Source: Oscillospiraceae bacterium (GTDB taxonomy: Bacteria > Bacillota > Clostridia > Oscillospirales > Acutalibacteraceae). From it: a DNA stretch of 32,221 nt. Where the stretch lies: assembly GCA_031269595.1 (NCBI GenBank), contig JAISYX010000034.1, positions 1 to 32,221 on the forward strand, read 5' to 3'. Below, in pieces: positions 22,492-28,551 of the stretch (positions within the stretch are counted from its first letter, which is position 1; each line of letters begins with the position of its first letter). Made by a program: the position numbers and the translations under genes. The notes under the pieces are model-generated. The model was not told the DNA's origin, did no database searches, and worked only from the letters and a program-made list of their open reading frames with translations.

Positions 22492-22848
22492 CTGGGGATA
22501 GGAAAAAGAATAGTAGAGTTAAGAACTTACTTAAAATTGACACAGGATGTTTTTGGAGAAAAACTAGGCGTTGTTAGAAGCACTATAGCAAAATATGAAA
22601 ATGGGGAACGAACGCCAAAGGAATCCACCCTTAAAGCAATCCAACGTGAATTTAACGTTAACCCAGCATGGTTAAAGCATGGCATAGGCGAAATGTTTTT
22701 AAAGCAGGATTCTAGTATTGATTTAATGGCAAAGCTGCTTAAAAACGAAAATAAGGCCGCAAAAACAGTGTTTGCAGCCTTAGGAAAACTTGATGAAAAA
22801 GAATGGTTAGTTATTCAAAAAATAATTGATGAAATAAAAAACAGCTGA
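22492..22848 (+). CDS. CI-like repressor (XRE HTH), apparent CTG start
   Basis: The frame is open from 22405, but its first part overlaps promoter and operators. The only good ribosome binding site (AAGGAGG at 22477-22483) lies eight bases before CTG 22492. An in-frame GTG sits inside the ribosome binding site itself. Starting at CTG gives 118 residues, with an N-terminal XRE HTH (IGKRIVELRTYLKLTQDVFG...RSTIAKYENGERTPKE) and the NPAWLKHGIGEMF motif common in Firmicutes phage repressors. A helical C-terminus for dimerisation follows. There is no peptidase domain. It probably keeps the early promoter silent. Confidence 0.82.
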   Translation: MGIGKRIVELRTYLKLTQDVFGEKLGVVRSTIAKYENGERTPKESTLKAIQREFNVNPAWLKHGIGEMFLKQDSSIDLMAKLLKNENKAAKTVFAALGKLDEKEWLVIQKIIDEIKNS

Positions 22849-22862
22849 CATTTTCATGTCAG
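22835..22862 (-). terminator. Intrinsic terminator of the convergent mini-gene
   Basis: CTGACAT and ATGTCAG form a seven-base stem with a four-base loop, followed on the minus strand by CTGTTTTTTA. The stem overlaps the last codons of the mini-gene and lies just after the repressor stop (its end is at 22848). The plus strand lacks a T run, so it works mainly for minus-strand RNA. Confidence 0.75.
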
Positions 22863-22958
22863 CCGCAGGAACAATTGATATATGTTATGTAGTAGTTCTT
22901 CATCTTCAATTTGTTCTAAGATTTCCTTGATTTCTTCCTTAATTTTTTCACTTTCCAT
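22854..22958 (-). CDS. Convergent acidic mini-protein (34 residues)
   Basis: This ORF starts at ATG 22958, after GAGGTGTAACGA, and ends at TGA 22854 within the terminator stem. It reads MESEKIKEEIKEILEQIEDE and continues ELLHNIYQLFLRL, a probable amphipathic helix. It has its own consensus promoter (23005-23033) and intrinsic terminator, so it is a complete monocistronic unit pointed against the repressor gene. It could modulate repressor or integrase function. That is inference from context. Confidence 0.65.
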   Translation of the reverse strand: MESEKIKEEIKEILEQIEDEELLHNIYQLFLRLT

Positions 22959-22966
22959 TCGTTACA

Positions 22967-23037
22967 CCTCTCAGCATTTCAAAACGTTTGTTTTCGTTAT
23001 CCATAGTATATACCATATTTTTTGAAATGTCAAGAGG
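22967..23037. repeat. 18-bp inverted repeat flanking the mini-gene promoter
   Basis: The left arm 22967-22984 and right arm 23020-23037 match at 15 of 18 positions when one is reverse-complemented (CCTCTnnnCATTTCAAAA). They are separated by 35 bases containing the -10 box. The right arm overlaps the -35 box of the minus promoter. Only one arm would be transcribed, so this looks like paired protein-binding sites rather than an RNA hairpin. Confidence 0.6.
23005..23033 (-). promoter_or_regulatory. Consensus promoter of the convergent mini-gene
   Basis: TTGACA, 17 bases, TATACT on the minus strand. The predicted transcript of about 160 bases would cover the mini-gene and stop at the terminator just after the repressor gene's end. 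Confidence 0.8.
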
Positions 23038-23043
23038 TGGGGT

Positions 23044-23059
23044 GTCCCAACTATGGGAC
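23044..23059. promoter_or_regulatory. Operator-like palindrome upstream of the moron gene
   Basis: GTCCCA and TGGGAC are separated by ACTA. The site sits upstream of a possible -10 box TAAAAT (23065-23070) of the following plus-strand gene. No good -35 box is visible, so regulation by a protein bound here is plausible but untested. A second short dyad (GCTAAA...TTTAGC, about 23063-23079) follows. Confidence 0.4.
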
Positions 23060-23106
23060 TTCGCTAAAATTTTTTTAGCCTTAATTTAAAAGTAAAGGAG
23101 AATAAA

Positions 23107-23640
23107 ATGGAAAATAATGAATTTGTAAGCAAAATATTAACTGGTTTGAAAAAAATCAAGTGGTGGGGCTGGGTTTTAATTGCTATAGCTTTTTTGTTGC
23201 TGCTTTCTCAATGTGGCAAAAATCCCGATAAAAAATCAACAGACCTATCAAGTTCTTCAATATCAAGCCAACAACAGACCGAAAAATTAATTTACACTAT
23301 TAAAGGTGAAGAATTAGGAGAATACGGAAAGAAAATAACGTTGAATAAGGATAGTGATACCCCTGTAGATAAGTACATATATAAACTACCATCAGGCAGC
23401 TATAAAGTAACAACGGCCGCTGAAAATATAGCAGCATTTTCTATTGTAAAAGACGAACTGAATAATAATGGCGATGAAAAGTACCCTGAGGAATTAAATT
23501 ATATAGGTGGTCAATACTTATTAACACTAGGAACAGACACGCTCAATGGCAAGGCTGTAAAAGAAGTCGTTGTAACAATAAACGATGATGAAAGTATTCA
23601 AATAGTTGGCACAGACGAATTTGTCTTTGAAAAGCAATAA
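23107..23640 (+). CDS. Membrane-anchored/lipoprotein-like phage protein (probable lysogenic moron)
   Basis: A 177-residue protein starting at ATG 23107, with AAAGGAG upstream. Residues 1-20 are basic and cytoplasmic (ILTGLKKIKWW). Residues 21-35 form a transmembrane helix ending LLLLSQC with Cys36, resembling but not matching a lipobox. A Ser/Gln linker and an extracellular beta-rich domain follow (YIYKLPSGSYKVTT, then YIGGQYLLTLGTDTL). It lies between repressor and integrase, in the region expressed in lysogens. Superinfection exclusion or host-surface alteration would fit, but no family function is known to me. Confidence 0.75.
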   Translation: MENNEFVSKILTGLKKIKWWGWVLIAIAFLLLLSQCGKNPDKKSTDLSSSSISSQQQTEKLIYTIKGEELGEYGKKITLNKDSDTPVDKYIYKLPSGSYKVTTAAENIAAFSIVKDELNNNGDEKYPEELNYIGGQYLLTLGTDTLNGKAVKEVVVTINDDESIQIVGTDEFVFEKQ

Positions 23641-23663
23641 TCGAATTTAAATAAAGTCTAAAC

Positions 23664-23699
23664 AAAAAAGAATCCCCCGCACTGCAATGCAAGGGATTC
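23664..23699 (-). terminator. Intrinsic terminator, minus strand
   Basis: GAATCCC/GGGATTC stem with an inner GCA/TGC pairing, followed on the minus strand by TTTTTTG. It would block leftward RNA coming from the integrase or host side before it reaches the lysogeny genes. Confidence 0.7.
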
Positions 23700-23738
23700 A
23701 AGTTGAAAACCAAATCAAAACTGAAAGTCGTTCAAACA

Positions 23739-23784
23739 AACAGAAAAGAAGTGGTATTTTTATTATACCTCTTTTCTTTCTGTT
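23739..23784 (+). terminator. Long AT-rich hairpin before the integrase
   Basis: AACAGAAA...GTAT and ATAC...TTTCTGTT pair imperfectly over about 19 bases around a T-rich loop and end in CTGTTTTG. It lies between the moron and integrase genes and may terminate the former's transcript or regulate the latter. The 23641-23810 gap contains no ORF. Confidence 0.55.
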
Positions 23785-23810
23785 TTGCAAGAGTAAAGAG
23801 GTAAAAAATT

Positions 23811-24827
23811 ATGAGATTTCCAAACGGATACGGCAGCGTTGTAAAACTATCAGGAAATAGGCGCAAGCCCTATATGGCGAGAAAAACAGCGGCCTGGAAC
23901 GAAAAAGGCCATCCAATATATAAGCCTATCGGCTACTTCCAAACAAGGGAGGAGGCATTAATTGCCCTTGCGCAATTTAACCATAAGCCTTATGATATTG
24001 ACAAATCAAAGGTCACATTGCTTGAATTATTTGAATTATGGAAAGAGAAAAAGGTAGTTAAGCTAGGTGATGAGAACTTCCGTCATCTATGTTCTTCCTT
24101 TAACCACTGCAAAACGCTTCAAAATAAGATTTTTCGTGAAATAAAAGCATACCACATGCAAGAGACAATAGACAACTGTGGCCACGGTTACAGCACTCAG
24201 GGCGGAATTAAAAACCTATGGGGGCATCTTGACGATTTCGCTGTTGAGCTCGACATTACTACAACCCGTTATTCGGAATTGTTGACATCCGACCCTGTTC
24301 CCCCAACATCAAGGGACATTTTTAGCAAAGAGGAAGTTAACCTACTCTGGGAAAATCTTGATATGCCGTTCGTCGATACAGTATTGATTTTTATTTACGC
24401 AGGCTGGCGCATATCAGAGCTTTTAAATCTTAAAAAAGATGATATTGACTTAGAAGCTGGAATAATGAGAGGTGGGCTTAAAACAAATGCTGGAAGAGAT
24501 AGAATAGTGCCCATTCACTCGCTTATTTTTGATTTTGTTAAAAAAAGATATTTGGAATCTAATACATATCTTATTGAAATAAATGGTAAAAAGTGCTCGC
24601 ATTATAAATATTATTCTGCTTGGTGGAAGATAATGAACAACTTGAACATATCAAAAACCCCGCACGAATGCAGGCACACATTCGAATCTCTTCTTGATTC
24701 AGCAAAGGCAAATAGAAAGTGCATTGACTTAATGGTTGGGCATGTGTCAAAGGGCACTGGCGAACGAGTTTACACACATAAAACCACAGAAGAATTAAAG
24801 GCAGAAATTGAACTAGTAACACGTTAG
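23811..24827 (+). CDS. int: Tyrosine-family phage integrase
   Basis: A 338-residue site-specific recombinase starting at ATG 23811, after AGAGGTAAAAAATT. The N-terminus has the arm-binding AP2-like segment (KPYMARKTAAWN...YKPIGYFQTREEALIALAQF). The core-binding domain follows, then the catalytic domain with Arg200 (AGWRISELL), Lys224 (GGLKTNAGRDR), His285 and Arg288 (TPHECRHTF), His311 (MVGHVSKG) and nucleophile Tyr321 (ERVYTHKT). All six active-site residues are present, so it should be functional. It lies 50 bases from the attachment junction, as expected. Confidence 0.95.
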   Translation: MRFPNGYGSVVKLSGNRRKPYMARKTAAWNEKGHPIYKPIGYFQTREEALIALAQFNHKPYDIDKSKVTLLELFELWKEKKVVKLGDENFRHLCSSFNHCKTLQNKIFREIKAYHMQETIDNCGHGYSTQGGIKNLWGHLDDFAVELDITTTRYSELLTSDPVPPTSRDIFSKEEVNLLWENLDMPFVDTVLIFIYAGWRISELLNLKKDDIDLEAGIMRGGLKTNAGRDRIVPIHSLIFDFVKKRYLESNTYLIEINGKKCSHYKYYSAWWKIMNNLNISKTPHECRHTFESLLDSAKANRKCIDLMVGHVSKGTGERVYTHKTTEELKAEIELVTR

Positions 24828-24831
24828 TAAC

Positions 24832-24870
24832 AAAAAATCTCCAAACCCTTGTAAAGTCAAGGGCTCGGAG
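24832..24870 (-). terminator. Intrinsic terminator at the phage end, minus strand
   Basis: On minus-strand RNA, CUCCGAGCCCUUG pairs with CAAGGGUUUGGAG (13 pairs including two G-U) around ACUUUA, followed by AUUUUUUG. It would stop leftward host transcription from entering the prophage. The plus strand pairs less well and lacks a T run. Confidence 0.7.
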
Positions 24871-24903
24871 GCTCACTAAAGGTATTATACCATACAATTT
24901 GAC
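24871..24903. other. attR: Prophage attachment junction (right att site)
   Basis: From about 24880 the sequence becomes homologous to the intact YcxB-like gene downstream (GGTAT......ATACAATTTGA at 24881-24902 against the same spacing near 25647-25668), while everything left of it is phage. The crossover therefore lies in or next to 24878-24902. GGTATTATACC (24881-24891) is a perfect palindrome around a single T, the kind of core bound by tyrosine integrases. The exact core needs the other att site, which is outside the window. Confidence 0.75.
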
Positions 24904-25242
24904 GAGGCGAACATCATAATCAAATCAGACCACATTGCCGGAGCGTATCCATACAACCTTGTTAAATATGTGGAGGAGTGCGAAGGCTGCTTTTATCTGT
25001 GGTTTAATCTTACCTCAGTGTATGCTGTGTGTAAGAATTCATTCACAAAGGGTAACGCCGAGGAGTTCATGGCATTCATGGGTGAAAAGGGCAAAACACA
25101 AGCTTCTTATTGGAGCAAAGCACAGCTAAAGCGCAAGCTGTTTATGCCAAATCTGCCCTTAGTCATAGTGCTTGCATGTTTTTTGATAATAGATTTTGTT
25201 AGGGGACTCACGGCTCTTTTTGCCGTGTTGGAGTTGTTGTAA
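24880..25242 (+). pseudogene. 3' remnant of a YcxB-like gene split by prophage insertion
   Basis: The frame runs AGG TAT TAT ACC ATA CAA TTT GAC ... to TAA 25242, about 120 codons. It matches the C-terminal half of the adjacent intact paralogue: TIQFDEANIIIKSDHIAG, then KYVEECEGCFYLW, FTKGNAEEFMAFMGEKG and a final transmembrane segment. A TAA occurs immediately upstream at 24877, inside phage-derived sequence, and no start or ribosome binding site is present. The missing 5' half, including the first membrane segments, should lie at the far left end of the prophage. Excision would restore the gene. Confidence 0.85.
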
Positions 25243-25282
25243 AGGTTTGAAAAAAGAACAGGAAAGGGCGCAGGAAGCTCAG

Positions 25283-25306
25283 CAAAATATTTTTAACAAT
25301 ATTTTG
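25283..25306. other. AT-rich inverted repeat between paralogues
   Basis: CAAAATATT and AATATTTTG are perfect nine-base arms around TTTAAC. It lies between the split gene and its intact copy, with a further small dyad GACACgtgGTGTC at 25321-25333. It could be a weak terminator or an operator for the next gene. No T run follows on either strand. Confidence 0.35.
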
Positions 25307-25338
25307 TGTGCGGGTTCCCTGACACGTGGTGTCATGTT

Positions 25339-25995
25339 ATGGAAAATATAAAATTTGAAAATGTATATGAAATTACACCAAAGCTGCTTAAAAGCTGGCA
25401 CGGCCCTAAGAAAAAGCGAATAGGACGATATAGATATGTCATAATTTGGCTTTTGCTCGCTGGTGTCGCCCTGTTTTTGACAGGACTTACCATTTTTGGA
25501 ATACTGGAAACAGGCACTCCAGGAGGTGCTGTTGCCCTGATTGGCGGAATTTACCTTTTGATAATGGCTTGGATTGTGTGCGCTTACCTGCGTTTCGCCC
25601 ACAGAATGATAAAAAAGCACCTCAAAACTCACAAGGTTGAAAAGTGGTATCAAACAATACAATTTGATGAGGAAAACATCATAATCAAAACAGACAACAT
25701 CTCCGGCACATATTCTTATAAGCTGCTTAAATATGTGGAGGAGTGCGAGGACTGCTTTTTTCTGTGGATTGATACAAAGCAGGTGTATGCTGTGCTCAAG
25801 GGCTCTTTCACAAAGGGCAACGCTGAGGAGTTCATGGCATTCGTGCGTGAGAAGGGCAATTTGTGGAGCAGGGCAAAGCTAAAGCGCAGAGTGTTTGTTA
25901 AAAATCTGCCATTGATAATACTTTTTGCCTATCTTTTTATTCTGTGTGTGGTGAATGGAATTTTAATGCCTCTTAGTGGGCTGTTAGGGTGGTAA
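25339..25995 (+). CDS. YcxB-like membrane protein (intact paralogue)
   Basis: I start at ATG 25339 (MENIKFENVYEITPKLL). The upstream in-frame ATG at 25306 lies in the inverted-repeat end, and neither has a strong ribosome binding site. The 218-residue protein has two transmembrane segments (about 34-58 and 64-86), a YcxB-like domain (TIQFDEENIIIKTDN, ISGTYSYKLLKYVEECEDCFFLW, FTKGNAEEFMAFV) and a C-terminal hydrophobic segment. YcxB-like proteins are membrane-associated, with no firm biochemical role. It is a tandem copy of the disrupted gene at 24880-25242. Confidence 0.8.
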   Translation: MENIKFENVYEITPKLLKSWHGPKKKRIGRYRYVIIWLLLAGVALFLTGLTIFGILETGTPGGAVALIGGIYLLIMAWIVCAYLRFAHRMIKKHLKTHKVEKWYQTIQFDEENIIIKTDNISGTYSYKLLKYVEECEDCFFLWIDTKQVYAVLKGSFTKGNAEEFMAFVREKGNLWSRAKLKRRVFVKNLPLIILFAYLFILCVVNGILMPLSGLLGW

Positions 25996-26028
25996 AAACG
26001 ATTATTATTAAAAAACGGAGGGCAAAAA

Positions 26029-27753
26029 TTGGCTCTTGACGGTATCTTTCTGCACCATTTGTGTGCCGAAATAAAAGCACAGGCTCTTGGCTGCAAGGTG
26101 GATAAGCTCCACCAGCCCAATAGGGACGAGCTGCTCATTGCGCTTAGAGGCAATGGGCAAAGCCTGCGTCTGCTTGTTTCGGCCAGAGCCAACAGCCCCC
26201 GCATACATTTTACCGATTTTAAATTGGAAAATCCCGATACCCCGCCTATGTTTTGTATGCTTTTGCGCAAAAAGCTTGGCGGAGGCAGGCTTGTTGACGT
26301 AGCTCAGCCCGGGCTGGAGCGTGTGCTCTGCCTCACCTTCGAGGCCTTTAACGAGCTTGGCGACAGGGTTACAATACGCCTTTACGCCGAGATTATGGGG
26401 CGTTATTCCAACATAATTATTACAGATGAAAATGATATAATAATAGATGCAATTCACAGGGTTGATGCCTCCATGTCCTCTCAGCGGCTGGTTTTGCCCG
26501 GCATTAAATATACCCTGCCGCCCTTTCAGGATAAGCTAAACCTGCTGGAATGCCATGAAGAACAGCTATTCAGCCGTGTAATTCAAGATAGAGGGCAGAC
26601 GCTCTCAAAGGCCATTCTTAACGGCGTGCAGGGAGTTTCGCCCATAGTGTGCCGTGAGCTGGCTCATTTGGCTGCCTATGGCAAGGATGAAAGGTTGGAG
26701 CTGCTAAGTGAGAATATCCTGCTGCGGGCGGCCTCTCAGCTTAAAAAGCTCAAGTCTGTGGCCTCTGAGGCCTCAGGCAGGCCGTTTATTGTTAAATCCC
26801 CTGAGGGTGCGCCCATAGACTTCTCCTTCATGGACATCATGCAATACGGTCTAAAGGGCATTGCAAGCGAGCTTGCAAACTTTTCCGCTCTGCTGGATGT
26901 GTTTTACGCTCAAAAGGACAGCTCAGAGCGCATGAGAATACGGGCGCATGATTTGCTGCAGGTGCTTGCCTCTAACGCCGAGAGGGTGAGCCGCAAGCTC
27001 AATTTGCAGAGAGCCGAGCTGGAAAGCTCCGCAAACCGTGATACCTACAGGGTTTACGGGGATTTGCTTAACTCCAATTTATACAAGCTGAGCAAGGGCG
27101 AATATGTGGCCGAGCTTGAAAATTTTTATACAGAGGGCGAGATGGTGCGCATTCCTCTTGACCCCACCCTCACCCCTGCGCAGAACGCCCAGAGGTACTA
27201 CAGGGATTACCGCAAGGCCGCCACCGCTGAGAAGATGCTAACAGAGCTTATCACTCAGGGGGAGGCGGAGCTGGAATATATTGAAACGGTGTTTGACGCC
27301 CTAAGCCGTGCCACTACAGAGCGGGAGCTGGGCGAAATCCGTGCAGAGCTTGCAGAGCAGGGCTATATCAGGCGGCAAAAAACCGCAAGGAGGCCGCCCG
27401 CCGCCATGCCGCCAATAGAGCTTAGCTCCACAGATGGCTTTACAATTCTGGTGGGGCGCAACAACAGGCAGAACGACAGGCTCACCTTAAAAGAGAGCAG
27501 CAAGCAGGATATTTGGCTGCACGCCCAAAGGCTGCCCGGGGCGCATGTTATAATAGTGACAAATGGCGCAGAGGTGCCCGCCAAAACCATGGAGGAGGCG
27601 GCCGCTCTGGCGGCACAGCACAGCAGAGCTAGCGGCGGGGGCTTAGTCCCCGTGGATTACACAAGGGTCAAAAATGTGAAAAAGCCGCAGGGCGCAAAGC
27701 CCGGGATGGTTATTTATGAGCAATTCAAAACTATATTTGTTAAGGGGTATTAA
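26029..27753 (+). CDS. rqcH: RqcH / NFACT-family ribosome quality-control protein
   Basis: A 574-residue protein starting at TTG 26029, with GGAGGG upstream. The NFACT-N domain begins ALDGIFLHHLCAEIKAQ and includes RIHFTDFKLENPDTPPMFCMLLR and EIMGRYSNIII. Helix-hairpin-helix and coiled-coil parts follow in the middle. The C-terminal NFACT-R domain carries ILVGRNNRQNDRLT and DIWLHAQRLPGAHVII. In Firmicutes this protein (also called FbpA-like) binds obstructed 50S-peptidyl-tRNA complexes and adds alanine tails. All domains appear complete. Downstream genes follow with little or no gap. Confidence 0.93.
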   Translation: MALDGIFLHHLCAEIKAQALGCKVDKLHQPNRDELLIALRGNGQSLRLLVSARANSPRIHFTDFKLENPDTPPMFCMLLRKKLGGGRLVDVAQPGLERVLCLTFEAFNELGDRVTIRLYAEIMGRYSNIIITDENDIIIDAIHRVDASMSSQRLVLPGIKYTLPPFQDKLNLLECHEEQLFSRVIQDRGQTLSKAILNGVQGVSPIVCRELAHLAAYGKDERLELLSENILLRAASQLKKLKSVASEASGRPFIVKSPEGAPIDFSFMDIMQYGLKGIASELANFSALLDVFYAQKDSSERMRIRAHDLLQVLASNAERVSRKLNLQRAELESSANRDTYRVYGDLLNSNLYKLSKGEYVAELENFYTEGEMVRIPLDPTLTPAQNAQRYYRDYRKAATAEKMLTELITQGEAELEYIETVFDALSRATTERELGEIRAELAEQGYIRRQKTARRPPAAMPPIELSSTDGFTILVGRNNRQNDRLTLKESSKQDIWLHAQRLPGAHVIIVTNGAEVPAKTMEEAAALAAQHSRASGGGLVPVDYTRVKNVKKPQGAKPGMVIYEQFKTIFVKGY

Positions 27754-27754
27754 C

Positions 27755-28534
27755 TTGTCAAAGATAGTGCATTGCATAGCAACAATGTACCGCACAGACG
27801 CAAGCTTTACATCCCAAATGGGCTTAACCGCCCCTGCGTTGGTCGTAAATCAGTGCCAGAGAGAGGAGCTTGAGCTGTTAACTCTGCCAAACGGTGTGCC
27901 TGTGCGTATGCTCTCAGGTAAAGAGAGGGGCTTGAGCAATAGCCGCAACCTGGCTCTGGAGAGTGCGCAGGGTGAAATCTGCCTGCTTGCAGACGATGAT
28001 ATTCGCTACCTTGAGGGCTATAAGGAGCTTGTGCTTGCCGCCTATGAGCGTCACCCCGATGCGGATATTATCTGCTTTAAATTAGCTACAGATAAAAGCT
28101 ATGCTAAAAAGCCCTCAAGGATGGGATACCTGCGCTCTATGCGCATTATGTCAGACGAAATCAGCTTTAAACGCCAGTCTCTGCTGGAGGCAGGAGTGCG
28201 GTTTAATCCGCTTTTTGGTGCGGGAGCACGCTACCCCAGCGGGGAGGAGAATATCCTGCTGTTTCGCTGCTTGGATAAGGGCTTGCGCATTTACTATGAG
28301 CCTGTAACCATTGCCGCCCTGACAGAGGAGAGGGAATCCACCTGGTTTAAGGGCTATGATGAGGAGTTTTTCAAGCAAAAAGGGGCTGTGTTTGCCGAGC
28401 TTTCAAGGCGGTTCGCCTTTTGGCTGGCCTTGCAGTTTGCCATTAGAAAACGTGGGCTTTATAAGGGGAGCTTTAGCACAAAGCAGGTGCTTGGCTTTAT
28501 GCTTGAAGGCATTAGGGAGCTTAGAAAAGTATAA
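27755..28534 (+). CDS. GT-A type glycosyltransferase
   Basis: I start at TTG 27755 (LSKIVHCIATMYRTD), seven bases after AAGGGG. The ORF opens earlier at 27716 inside rqcH. The 259-residue protein shows a family-2-like nucleotide-sugar fold: KERGLSNSRNLALESAQGE, LLADDDIRYLEG with the metal-binding DDD, and a GAGARYPSGEENILL acceptor region. It has no membrane segment. Pairing with the next glycosyltransferase gene suggests cell-surface polysaccharide or glycoprotein synthesis. The exact sugar cannot be told. Confidence 0.78.
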   Translation: MSKIVHCIATMYRTDASFTSQMGLTAPALVVNQCQREELELLTLPNGVPVRMLSGKERGLSNSRNLALESAQGEICLLADDDIRYLEGYKELVLAAYERHPDADIICFKLATDKSYAKKPSRMGYLRSMRIMSDEISFKRQSLLEAGVRFNPLFGAGARYPSGEENILLFRCLDKGLRIYYEPVTIAALTEERESTWFKGYDEEFFKQKGAVFAELSRRFAFWLALQFAIRKRGLYKGSFSTKQVLGFMLEGIRELRKV

Positions 28535-28551
28535 CACATCGGAGAAAATAG

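Noticed and set aside
27363..27590. Minus-strand ORFs inside rqcH and the glycosyltransferase genes
   Set aside because: They are antisense shadows of well-supported plus-strand genes without ribosome binding sites.
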